A DNA stretch of 61,454 nt, taken from Triparma columacea (taxonomy: Eukaryota; Sar; Bolidophyceae; Parmales; Triparmaceae). The notes under the pieces are model-generated. The model was not told the origin of the DNA. It ran no database searches and saw nothing but the letters and a program-made list of their open reading frames with translations. Below are positions 33,945 to 45,369 of the stretch, one piece after another; position 1 is the first letter of the stretch, and each line of letters opens with the position of its first letter. The DNA lies in NCBI GenBank assembly GCA_030267965.1, contig BRYA01000640.1:2002-63455 (forward strand), in the 5' to 3' direction. Position numbers and translations under genes: made by a program.

Positions 33945-34232
33945 ATCTCCTTAGCTTTCCTGGGGTCGACGAGCAATCTCGTGGGGGAGACGGTGTTCTT
34001 GGTCTCTACAATCCACGCGCTGCCAAACCTGCTGAAGGAGGAGGGCCTGGGGAGGGGGGAGGGCGGCTTGTTGTTCACGTTGTTGCGGTACATGCGGAAG
34101 TGGGCGGACCGATTATGTTGGGTCATACCAGACGCCCTGGAAGGGTGTGAATATATGGCGAAGGAAAAAAGCTACATGAAGAAGCACATTTATCGTCATC
34201 ACAAAGAAGAGAAGTTGAAGCATCTTGAGTAG
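33945..34232 (+). pseudogene. Zinc-finger gene tail remnant separated by inserted fragment
   Basis: From about 34132 to 34232 the plus strand encodes EGCEYMAKEKSYMKKHIYRH and a KEEKLKHLE end. This is the second half of a family finger: its first Cys is missing, and it lies in the same frame as the gene upstream. Between 33926 and about 34130 lies unrelated DNA. On the minus strand this DNA is open, with coding-like third positions (AWIVETKNTVSPT, LLVDPRKAKEIHG). The simplest reading is that an antisense gene fragment inserted into, or was joined to, the last finger and created the present stop. Alternatively this is a 3' exon of an alternative transcript. Confidence 0.45.
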
Positions 34233-34685
34233 GGTTGAAGCGTCTTGAGTAGAGTTGAACTTTGTTACATTGTTACTTAAATATATTTGATTCATCTCAT
34301 TGAATGGTGATAAGTTACCCCTTCTCACTCATTTCCTCGCCCTCCTCGGCCTCCTCCTAAACCATTTCTTTTCCAATTTTTTTGAAGGACTGTAGTGAAG
34401 CCGACAGGAGGACTTCACTGCCATTGTTGAGGGTTGAGGTGAGTATATTGCTGTATTGTCATTAAATATCGCCAATTCCCGTAGATTCCCATTTTTTTCA
34501 AATGCCCGCTCGCTGTCGCACAAAGTTGGAAATTTATTCTCAAATTTCTTCTCAATTTTATTCGCATTTCTCTCAACGCCCTAACCCTAACCCATTTTTT
34601 TACCTCAGCACCAACGCAAACTACCTAATCCTACCACCCTTTACATTTACAGGGTTAGGGGTCCACACAAATAACTTCATATACC
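34233..34685. other. Intergenic, SMG1-like gene promoter side
   Basis: 453 bp. Contains two short telomere-like strings (CCCTAACCCTAACCC near 34577 and AGGGTTAGGGG near 34650), too short to be an old telomere. No ORF worth calling. Confidence 0.4.
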
Positions 34686-37600
34686 ATGGCCACCCCAACA
34701 TCCCAAGGTAACAATGTCCCCGCAAAGGCCGATGTCTCTAAGCTAGTGCTGCTCCGCAATACCTCCTCCATCAAAAACGCAAGGTACCAGAATGTGATGA
34801 AGAAGAACACCAAGCACGAACAGTTCAAGGCCAGAAAGGCCAAGGAGAAAGCAAATAGGAACTTACAACAGCAGCAACAGCAGCAGCAGCAGCAGCCCAA
34901 GGTCCTCGTCCTCGGTGCCAACGTCTCTCCCTCCCAAAAGCCCCCTCCCCCTACCAAGGCCGAGATTGCAATAGCAAACCTACCCCCCAACGCACACCCC
35001 TCCAACCTACTCAACCCTAACTATCCTGGCTACGACCCTGAGATAGCGGCGGAGATAAGGAGGATGGGGTTGGTCAACAAGAATTCGGCTCCATCACTAG
35101 AAAAAAAGACCGAGATTGCAATAGCAAACCTACCACCCAACGCACACCCCTCCAACCTACTCAACCCTAACTATCCTGGCTACGACCCCGAGATAGCGGC
35201 GGAGATAAGGAGGATGGGGTTGGTTAACAAGAATTCGGCTCCATCACTAGACGTCTCTCCCTCCCAGAAGCCCCCTTCCGCTCCCCCCACCAAGGCCGAG
35301 ATTGCAATAGCAAACCTACCCCAACGCCAAAAGTCCAACCTACTCAACCCTAACTATCCTGGCTACGACCCCGAGATAGCGGCGGAGATAAGGAGGCTAG
35401 GGTTGGTTAATAAGAAGGAAGCTCCATCACTAGAAAAATTGAAAGGGAAGAAAAAACTGGCATTGGAGGAGGTGAGAATGGATACGAGGAACGAAGTGGC
35501 GGCAAACGGGGCAGGAGGATTTTCAAGGAAGTAAGCTCTAACCCGCCCTCCTTCCCCACAGAAAGTGCTCAAGGTGACCGCCTCCACTATGAAGAAAGAG
35601 TACTTGAAGCCTCTCCCCACCAACGTTCACCCTCCCAAGTCCTACCGCCCCCCCGTCCCCTTCAAGCCCACCGTCCTGCAGTCCTTAGACGCGGCCTGGA
35701 AGAACTTAGAGGCCCTCACCATGCACGTCAAAAGCGGAGGAGGGAGGAAGGAGCAGGAGACGGAGGGGAGTGACATGCCACTTCTTCAGGTTAAGAACGA
35801 GGTGAGACGGATTTATGCGTACAAAATTTTAACCAAGCAGTTTCACGAATAGAAGTGTAGCGTAAACTAATACTGCAATCCATCTACCCCCTCCCCTCTT
35901 CAGACCAATGGCCTGGATATCTCTTTTAGCATGGACGCCCTTGTTACCTCCAAGACCCGTCACATCTCCACCCCGTCCGGCGACTTCGAGTGGACCACTT
36001 ACCTCCACGCCATCTCCCAAGATTCAAACTCCGTTCTCGGCGTCGTCCCCAAGGGCCCGCACACTTCCGTTGGACCCTCCGAGATCGTCAACAGCGACCT
36101 GCAGGAGCTCCTACCCCCCAGCCTAAGAAAGGCGGGGCTGCCTTTCATAGCGGCGTCGCAAGTCGTACTCAACAACCTCCGCACATCCTTCGGTTCCCCG
36201 GGTGCGACGCTCGCGAAATTCGAGGCCCTCCTAGGTGTCAAGGAGGCCGGGGGTTACGACAGTATGAGCAGCCTAGAGGAGGCATCGGAAATCGGAGGCT
36301 TCTTCTGGGAGCTGGAGAGGCTTGTACTGGAGGCGAGCAGGGGAACCAGGGGGCCTGCAGTATGTAGATTCTCGCTAAGCGACCCGATGTTCACGAAAGA
36401 GGCGGCGCAGATGCACCCAACCATTGCATTCTTCAGGACGAACCAGGAAGTCTGCAACAAGTACTTCAAGAAAATAAGGCCCAAACTCTTCAACGCCCTC
36501 CTCCCCTTCTCCACCGACTCCGAGATAATCGCCCGAGGTTTCCAGGTCCTTTCCGCCATTCCCTACGCCGACATAGACCCCTCCCCAGTCGAAGGTTTTT
36601 TCCTACCCTGGTCGCAGCAGTGCACCATATCGTGCGTGGAGTCGATATGCAAACCCATCGTTAACGCCATGTGCAACCAGTGCGACGCCGAGGGTGTAGT
36701 TGGCCTCAAGGCTCACGTGGTTAAGCTCATAATGTCGTCTCCACAGAACGAGGAAAACTACAAATTCGACGAGGACGAGGTTATGAGGAGGCTAGTGTGG
36801 ATGGACGCTGCCGAGGTTATCTGCAAGGGCGACCTTGAAACCGCAGCCCGCATGCTGGCGTTAGCTCTCCATATGTTCGCGAACGTTTTCCCAGGCGAGT
36901 CAACAACGCCCAAGAACCCGCTGAGGAAAAAGTGGAACAAGTTCTACCGCGTCGCGATACCGAAGAAGGGGAATCCGCCGAAAAACGAAAAGAGCAACGA
37001 GAAGAAGAACTTGAGCGAGTTCGTCACGGGGAACCTGTCGTGCCACTTCTTCTCTCTTTACGGGGTGGAGTTCGCGGCAGAGAAAGCGATTGAGTGCCTA
37101 GAGGCACTAGAGGACTGGGGGGCCGTAGAGAGGATGCAGGTAAGAAGGGAGAGGAGGGAGAGGAAGAGGTGACATTGTCATTTGAGGTAAAAAGGGATAG
37201 TTACCTAACACATCGCCGATCCAACTTTACTACCCTCGCCTCGACCCATTGCTCTTCTCTCTCTCTCTCTCTTTCTCCCTTTCTTTCTCTCAGGAAACAC
37301 TACGGTGCATTAATGTTTACATCATCAACAAGAAGCCCTACGGCCCCAAGGGCTCCACGTTCTTAGCGAACTCCTACACCCCCAACCGTAGGATGATGTG
37401 GAACCACGGCGAGTCCGACAAAAAGTTCAACGACTTCATCGGAGCGTCGCTGCTGCACAGCCACCAGAAAGCTGTGGACGCATTCTCGCCAAAGGTAGAT
37501 AGAGAACTTCAAGCCGGCTGGAAAGCGTTGAAGGAACTCGTGGATAAGTGTATCGACGATAAACCAAAGTTCAAGGACAAGGTCGGGGCCGAGGCTAAAA

Positions 37601-40600
37601 AATCCGAAGCAAGCGTGGGGGAGGGGGACATTTTGGAGTTCGGGAAGGGGGGAGAGGAGGAGGAAGTCCTGGCCAGCGTCCTGGGGACCGTTATCGGGGA
37701 TATGGGCATCTTTGGAGACGAAAACGACGAAACTGTAGAAAAGGGAGGCGTGGAAGTTGGGAAGAGGACCGAGGGATCGGACGAATTTGCCGAGACCTTA
37801 GCGCGAGAAGATGGGAAGAGTATAGTCGACGACACAATCGACAACATACTCTCCTGCGTCGTCAATTCAAACTCTGGAGAGGACGGGCAAGCCGTCGTCG
37901 GGTCTATTCTCGATGGTGTCCTCGACGATGTCCAAGAGCAGCGGGAAGGGAAGGACGCGGCAAAGAGCGCCCTCGAAAATGTTGTAGACAAGGTGGCAGA
38001 GGACGAAGAGAAAACGGTCGACGGACTTGTGGGGGCCATACTCAACTCTGTGATATCTAATGTAGATACCACAAAGGGGAAGAAGAGCCCCCCGCCAGCC
38101 ACAAAGGTCGAGGCGGCACCGCAGAGCAAACCGTTGAGCCAGGACTTGTTGAAGTCAAAGTTCCTGCAAACCACGGAAAGGTTCCGTATGGTAGGGGGGG
38201 GGGGAGCTCTGGCGGAGCGTGGGGGCTCAATGAGGCTCGACTTAAAGGCGAGAGAAGATATTGTCGAGAAGGTGAGATACGCGATGATTGACAAAGGCGG
38301 GTACAGAGTTGGCATAATTTTCAGTAGCAAGAAACAAACCCCTAACGCAACCCGTTCATGTCGCACGCCGCCGCAGGTACTCTTGTTCCAAATGCCGAGG
38401 ATGGAGAGGCTGAAGGATGACAAGAGCGTTCCCTTGAACGGTTCGATTGACACGGAGCAGGGCATGTACAGGGCGGTCGCCAGCAGCAGCCTCGCCAAGG
38501 CCTCCGCCTGTATCTTGACGGCCTTCGAGAGAGGTATGAGGGGCCAGAACCTCCCGCTGCTCGTGAGCCCCCTGTGCCTCGTCGAGAGGGCGGCCCAAAA
38601 TGACGAGGACGGGGCAAAGGCGGCGGCCATGTCGATGGGGCCCAAGCAGCATCCCAAAGGAGCATGGCCTCTCTCTCCTCTTGAGGAAATTGGCGACCTT
38701 CACAACAAGCCCAACATGAGGACCTATCCCATGCTCCGGAAGCTCAATCTTTTGAAGCAGCACCCCGCAGTCAACCTCACTGGGACTTCCTCAAAGGACA
38801 CGGTGGACCTCGCCGTCCTTTTTGGAAAGCACGGGAACGTAAGGGCCGCGCATATGATTCTTGAAGCAGCCATGAAAGTCGAAGACTCGAGAAGGATCGA
38901 CCTCGAGTTCGAGCACGTTTGCCTCAATTCCTTGGACCCCAACAATGCCGACGCCGACGTCCATCCCTTCGAAATGCTTGAGCTGGCCAGCCACAAGGGC
39001 GCCACGCAGTGCCGCGCGTACACTAAGCTGTACGAGTGGCTCAGCGATGGGGGATGGTCCAAGGACGTTGACAAGGTCTTCGAGGCATTCCATGAGAAGG
39101 GCAACAAGAGAATTTCCGCCACCCTCCCCGTCACGAAGCTATTCGAAGAGGCCTTCGAGGAAGACCTCTCTCACGGTGGCGGCATCGGCAAGCTCACTGC
39201 GCTCCGAGGAATCTGCGCCAAGAACGCCCTCGAGACCTCCTCGTCCGATGCCACGTGCCACAGGAGCCACACATCCTGGAGGAACATGGCGAGCTTTGCT
39301 TGGGGGCTTTGGGTCAAGCTCCCTGACAATAAGGACGCTTTCAACCTTTGCCTGAACGCGAGTGCAGACTACCTGCACTTTAGTCACACACACGGGCCGG
39401 GACAGTCCAAGGCGACGCACAGGGTCATCAAAATGCTCCATAAGGTTCCCAGTGAAGGCGTAGACAAGGAAGAGGTAAGGAGAGAGAAGCGCCAACGCGA
39501 TGAAAGTGAAATTTCAACTAACTCACCCCCCCTTTCACGAATCTCATGATCGTCGTGTAGCTGCTCGAAAGGGTAAGCAAGATCCCTGTAGAGGCTTTTG
39601 TTGGCGTCATTCCTCAGATCATTGCCCTAGCCGGGACCAAGAACTTCATCACTAGGGAGTTCGTCATTGCTACCCTTGTCAGGCTTGCCAGCACGAGCGA
39701 GAACTCTAAGTCAGTGATCCTCTTCGGCATCGAACACGCGCTGAAAATGACTGATGTCAGCGCAGCGAGGTCCTTCACGCTCAACAGGGTCAAGCAAGGA
39801 CTGGATTACAACGATGGAATGATCGGAGATATTGCCCTGTTCTGCGCCGACCTCCAAAGGATCGCGCGCCCTATCGAGGAGCAGTGGGAAAGCATGCTGA
39901 AGAAGGTTGCGGAGACTTGCAATGTCATCCTGAATGATATTTTCCAACAAATTGGGGCCGAGATGGGCGTACCGGAATACATGGAGTTCAAAAACAACGG
40001 GGGAACGGACGTTGCTTCAAGGATGACCAACCGCGTCGCCGGGACTGACAATGAGACCGCCTTGAGTATCCGCCACAGACTGAGGTTGGCCACGACAAAT
40101 ATCGTCACGGAGATAATCATCCTCGCTGGATCCACCCTTTCGTCTAAGTTTATGCACTCCGTCAAACACATCACGAAGGATCTTGAAATTTGGAAAGACC
40201 AACTCGCAACGAGCGGGAAGGGAGGCACCAACTTCGCAGAGCTTACCTTCCAGATGGAGTATAGTGAAGAAATCACCCAACTTGTCAAGTTCCTCATCGG
40301 GGTCGACGCGCTGGAGGTGTACAGCGCGAGCTTAGTTCAGACTTACTGGAAGAAAATCATGGGCAAGCAGCTGCTCTCTAGGTTGAGGTTGGTCGGGTCT
40401 GGAGGACCCGCCAGGACGGAGAAGACGGGCTTCAAGAAGCTATCGACGTCCTCCCCGACGCTGCTGAAAATGTTCGAACGAATCAGGACGAATGGAGGCA
40501 GCTTCTTGCTACCCAAGAATGGAACAGCTGGGATCAGGGTTGTTGGCGTTGATGACAACATTGAAGTGATTGACAGCAAGACCACCCCGAAGAAGGTCGC

Positions 40601-43445
40601 TTTTTGGGACGAATTGGGGGCAAGGCACACCTACCTTCTCAAGGGCACGGAGGACTTGAGGGTAGACGCAAGGTTGATGCAGACAATCTGCGCCGCCAAT
40701 TCCTTCACGTCGCCGGAGCTCAGGGCGAGGACGTACGCCGTTCTCCCCACGGGGGAAAGCTCGGGGCTCATCGAGTGGGTCGATGGAGCGGTTAGTATGG
40801 GCGTTCTCTACGATGAGCGTAAGAGGAGGGACATTGAGAGGGACGAGGTGGTAGCGAAGGTGATGGGGAAAAAAGGAATATCTGGCGGAGGTGGAGAGGG
40901 TTGGCCAACCGGGGGGTTGAGGGGGCTATGGGCCAAGGAGATTGAGGCCACCACTTTGGGCAAGGGCCAGGACATGAGTAAGGAGGATGTGCTCAAAGTG
41001 TACAGAAACTTGAAGGCTAAGATCGGATCTGATACCATCCTAGATGAGATCTGGGGCAAGAGCAGGTCGGCCGGGGAGTTGTTCGAAAGACAAAGGAAGT
41101 TTGTGCTATCCTGTGCCTCGAATAGCACTATCGGCTACCTCATAGGGCTGGGGGATCGTCACCCCGACAACTTGCTCATTGACGAGAAAATTGGGGAGGT
41201 GATTCACATTGACTACGGAGTCGTTTTCGATGCCGGGATGTCTCTCGCCGTCCCTGAGGTCGTGCCTTTTAGGCTTACCCCGAACATTGTCGCAGCCCTT
41301 GGCGTTCTGGGCGTGGAGGGTCACTTCAAGGGGGGCTGCGATAAGGTGTTCAAGGTGTTTGCTGAATCCAAGGATATCTTGGAGTTTATTCTGATGAGCT
41401 TCGTGCATGACGTCGTCAAGATTAGGGGTTGGAAGCCTGCCTTGCAGAGCGGAAGTTTAGGGACCGATCAGCTTTCAGGGCCAAGGGCCGGAAAGAAGAC
41501 CACCGACGGCGCAGGCAAGAAGAGGAGGGGCATTATTTTGACCTCGAAGCTATCGGACGTGAAGGCCAAGGTAGACAAGTACGCAGAGATTGAACAGTCC
41601 ATCGACTGCACGCTTATCTTGCCTGACCTCATCCGAAGGTACGGGCACCGTGTCAACTCTCTGGCGGAGTGCAAGTACGGCACAGCGCAGATCAAATACG
41701 ACAACTTCTTGCGGAAGGAGGTCAGGGACATGGAGATCTTTCTCATAAATAAGGCCAGGCTGGCGTCGGCGATTGAGGAGACTATTAGATCCAACAAAAG
41801 CTATAGCGAGCAGCTTCCAGTTTGGACTGGATTCAGAGAGCAATTCATCTCCCTCTGTGACAAAGTCAAGGAAGTTAGCATCGTGGCAGACTTGCAGAAA
41901 CTAGTCGAGGCCGGGCTCGAGTGCCTTCTGTGGATTTCGAAGCTCATTGACGAATTGAAGGTCGACCTGCAACGCCTGATAGTGGGCGGGGAGAACATCT
42001 ACATCAGGTGGATCGACGATTTGAGGAGGATCCGGGGGGATGTCCCTGGGGAACCTATGTACGGTGGGACTGGGGATTGGAAGATATCGCCGGATCTGAT
42101 AAAGCGCTTTAGCGAAAAGAGGGACGAGATCGAAAGCCTTTTGAGACGCTGCAACACCATCTCCAAGCACCTCCCGTTGATTGTGAAGAGTCTAGGAGAC
42201 ATTGGAACCGCCCTCTCGGATATGTTCAAGGGCTTGCAGGGAATTATCGAGGAGAGGGTGGATGTGGTCAGAGGCGTGTGCAGGGCTGGGGGGATGACCA
42301 GTGATAGGCCCAAAGATGGCTCCAGATACGAGACGTTACTCTTTGGAAAAGAGCTGATGCTGGAGCTCGAAAACGAAGAGGAGGGCCTTGACCAAGATGT
42401 CGGAGAGACCGTCGTTGATTTCTTTGAGGAATTCATCAAACTAAAGGAGGATTTAGAAGAGGAATTTTTCCTCGAGCCGTTATTCAGGAGGTTGAGGAAT
42501 TACCCTAACACTAGGTCTGGTTTAGGCGGGAGGGGCGGGAGGGGCGGTAGAGGCGGGAGAGGCGGAAGAGGCTGGAGAGGCGGGAGAGGAGGGAGAGGCG
42601 GGTGGGGTAGGGGAGGCGGCTTTGGGAGTATGGAAGAGGAGCCGATGAATTTGTACAGCAAGGCGGCCCCCGACGCCCCGTGGCCTCAATGGGCTGTCAA
42701 CGACGTGTTCGACGACAATTTGTTCGACGCTCTGCTTCAGGAAATTGAGACCTTTTTGCAGTCCCAGTTGCTCACTACGGAGAATCAAGAACTCACAGCG
42801 GAGAGCCAGGAGGAAGTCACCACAGAGAACCAGGAAGTCGCTATGGAGAACCAGGAAGTCTCTGCGGAGAACCAGGAAGTCACTACGGTGAACCAGGACA
42901 GGTTTGATTTGGTGAGGGCGGAGTGGGGTGCTTTACAAATGTTGGACAAGAAAAGGAGGGAAACGTTAAGTGGATGCGCCAGATTCTTTAAATTGGCTGA
43001 CGCAAACACGGTTAGGACAGTTGCTTCGAATGAATTCAAACGCCGTCCCGGGGTGGCACTCAGGTGAGATTTTCATAACCCTCCTCGCCCCTACCCTCAA
43101 TCCCGAACCCATTGCCATCATATATATGCTTCTTACTCATCCCCGGAATTCATTTACCGCAGGAAACTTCTCATGGACTACCTTTCTTACGTCTTTAGGG
43201 AGATTGATCTGGCTAAACAAATTTTGAGCAAGCTCGGCGTGGGAGATGTCGAGGCCTACGAGATGCATCGCGAGACTGCCTTGACTTGCGTCAATGGAGA
43301 ATCTGTGTTGAAGACAATTGTCAGCAAAATTGCCGAGGTAAACAAAAAGAAGGACAGGGTGGAGCTGGTGGACAAGCTTATCGCACAGGCAACCGACGAG
43401 GGGGCGCTGTCGTCTATGTTCGAAGGTTGGTGCGCATGGTATTGA
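34686..43445 (+). CDS. SMG1: PIK-related kinase, SMG1-like (nonsense-mediated decay)
   Basis: Seven exons: 34686-35471, 35562-35801, 35904-37139, 37294-38271, 38377-39474, 39561-43063 and 43163-43445 (about 2707 residues). Phases 0,0,0,0,0,2 match and all introns are 86-154 nt GT-AG. The PIKK domain is clear: LLKGTEDLRVDARLMQ with the ATP-binding Lys, SGLIEWVDGAV (SMG1 has SGLIQWVDGAT), catalytic loop GLGDRHPDNLLID, metal-binding HIDYGVVFDAG, and PFRLTPNIVAALGVLGVEG. The C-terminus FEGWCAWY matches the SMG1 FATC ending 'YEGWTAWV'. SMG1 phosphorylates UPF1 in mRNA surveillance. The N-terminus has a polyglutamine run and three near-identical copies of a PAM2-like segment (LLNPNYPGYDP). An RGG-type tract (42523-42609) and ENQEV repeats lie in the long insert between kinase and FATC. 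Other PIKKs are less likely given the FATC and WVDGA motifs. Confidence 0.85.
35001..35372 (+). repeat. Three tandem PAM2-like motifs in the kinase N-terminus
   Basis: Coding repeats with cores at 35001-35039, 35151-35189 and 35334-35372. Each core reads SNLLNPNYPGYDP and is embedded in a conserved KAEIAIANLP...EIAAEIRRxGLVNK unit of about 50 residues. Positions of Leu-Asn-Pro-Asn, an aromatic three residues after Pro, and a final Pro line up with the PAM2 consensus (S-x-L-N-x-x-A-x-E-F-x-P). Confidence 0.6.
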
Positions 43446-43734
43446 GGAGGGTGTAGAGTGAAGAGAATGTGTGTTTTTTAGTGAGTAAGATTTTAGAGAG
43501 AATGGGGGGGGGAGAGACGGAATCTACGGCGAAAGAGACGGAATCTAATTTAATGTGAGAGCGAGAGAAAATTGAAAAAGACGATTAAAACAACGGCTTT
43601 TTTGTAGGAGTTTCCCTAAAAACTTTTGCTTTTATTAGTGTTCCTGAAGAACCAGCCAAAAGGCCGAGACAGGCCAACTGAAAGAGCTGGAGTCAGACAG
43701 ATCCTCAACTTCCTTACCCTAAACCTAAGCCACA

Positions 43735-45105
43735 ATGGCAATTGATTATGCTCGTAAGTTACACCAACGCTAAAACTTCATTAATTTTCTCTTAAGAGTC
43801 TGCAAATGGAGCGCCACACTCTTCTACTTGGATTCTAACTCCACCCCCCGTCTCTCCTTTCCCATGGAAAAAATGATTTCGTCGTGCACAAAATCTCTCT
43901 TTCTTCATCTATCCCAGCCTCACTGAATTATACGAAGCACTTGGATTGGGGCTGCGCCGACCTAGAAGAGACCAAAATGGTTAACAACTGTCCATCGATG
44001 ATGGGATGTTGGTATGATGCAGCCAATGACCACGTCAACAAGACCGACGAGAACGGCGACCCATTACCGTCCTGTCACTGCGGTAAGAAGAATGCGAATG
44101 CCACAAATATATTAATCAGATAGATCATCTAGGGATCCAATCCTTACAACAATCCCTCTCCCCGCTCGCTCACACATTGCAGGAGGCCTCTGGATTGGTA
44201 GCCAGGACGTTCATCCCTCGTTGGGCTATGGCTATGACGAATATTGTTCAGAATTGTCTGGCCAAAGCATTGTTCCCATCATACTTTGCGCCATCAACAT
44301 TTGCACGGGTATGTTCTGCTTGCTTAGGGGCTTATACATGATCACTGTTCTCAAAAAGCTAGACCAGTTGCACATGAACGACATAACCATAGCACTTATC
44401 ATGGCAACCATCGGGAGTGTTTTCGTCCTTCTCCATCAGGTCTTCGAGTTCGTGCAGATGTTTTTGAGGGATCCAGACTTCCATTCTGTAGTCTACAATA
44501 ACGGAGGGGCTCTCCAGTTTTGCCTTGGAGGAATGGGCCTTTGTCAGGTTCTTTCGAGTCTCAAGATCCCCCTCCTCTGGCTCATGATTGCCACGAGCGG
44601 CATGGACAAGGCGAAGGCAGCCAAGAACAAGAAGAGAGTGGCTGCCACGGTCCAATACAGCAGCATTTTCTTCATCATTACCTTCCTAGGCATCATGATC
44701 GTGATGGGAAGTTCATTGGGAGGAATGTACGCGATATTCTGGATGGTAATCTTACTTGCTGCCTTCCAAATCGGGTCGCGTAAGCTCGCCAAGCAACTTT
44801 GCAAAGAAGGTGAGGAGCCACCAAAGTCCGTCAAAGACATGAATTTCTACGTCAAGAGGTACACAGTATGCTGCTTCTTTTACATCGCTATGCTAGCAAT
44901 GTATGTCATGAATTCGGGCGTTACCACAGCGAACCCGGCCAACTGGTCTCATTGGGCTGGCTTGATCTACCAATCGCTTGCGCAGCTTTATGTATCCAAT
45001 TTTGTCTACATTAGGGCGAGTTTGGACAAGAAGATGAAGAAATTCAAGGAAACTGGAAAGGTCACGCCGTCGACCGTGGTGTCTTCTTCCTCTACGTCGG
45101 ATTAA
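43735..45105 (+). CDS. Seven-TM-like membrane protein with Cys-rich N-terminus
   Basis: Exons 43735-43753, 43918-44082 and 44183-45105 (368 residues; phases 1 and 1 match). The first exon is only 19 nt (MAIDYA). The N-terminal about 75 residues hold paired cysteines (WGCADL, NNCPSMMGCWY, PSCHCG) that look extracellular. About seven hydrophobic segments follow, e.g. IVPIILCAINICTGMFCLL, IALIMATIGSVFVLLHQVF, SIFFIITFLGIMIVMGSSLG. The C-tail is short, Lys/Ser/Thr-rich and probably cytosolic. No DRY or NPxxY motif is visible, so GPCR status is unproven; a lineage-specific 7TM receptor or channel is the best guess. A (GGGGAATAA)n-like tract follows at 45180-45220. Confidence 0.7.
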
Positions 45106-45369
45106 GGAGTGGGAAGGGACAAATGATGAACCTCATCAAAACAGAAAGTGACGGATGGAGGATAAGGGGAATAAGAGAATTGGGGGAAAGGGGAATAAGG
45201 GGAATAAGGGGAAAAAGGGAAGAAGTGCACTAAGGAAGAAGTGACAAGGTTGGTTGATGAGCGTTGGCAAGTTAATTAAGATCTCTTTTTGGGCCATCGG
45301 AAGAAGAAAGCACTTTTTGAATCCAACTTAATTCATTGCCATTGCTCATTGCTCACGCCTGTCCGCAAA
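45106..45369. other. Convergent intergenic with GGGGAATAA-type repeat
   Basis: 264 bp between two facing stops. A purine-rich simple repeat (GGGGAATAAGG units, about 45180-45220) is the only structure seen. Confidence 0.5.

Noticed and set aside
34570..34665. Interstitial telomere-like CCCTAA strings before the SMG1-like gene
   Set aside because: Only two to three units, in opposite orientations, with no other sign of a fused chromosome end.
37509..38657. 382-residue open frame antisense to the SMG1-like gene
   Set aside because: Antisense shadow of phase-consistent kinase exons; Ser/Thr/Pro composition with no motif.
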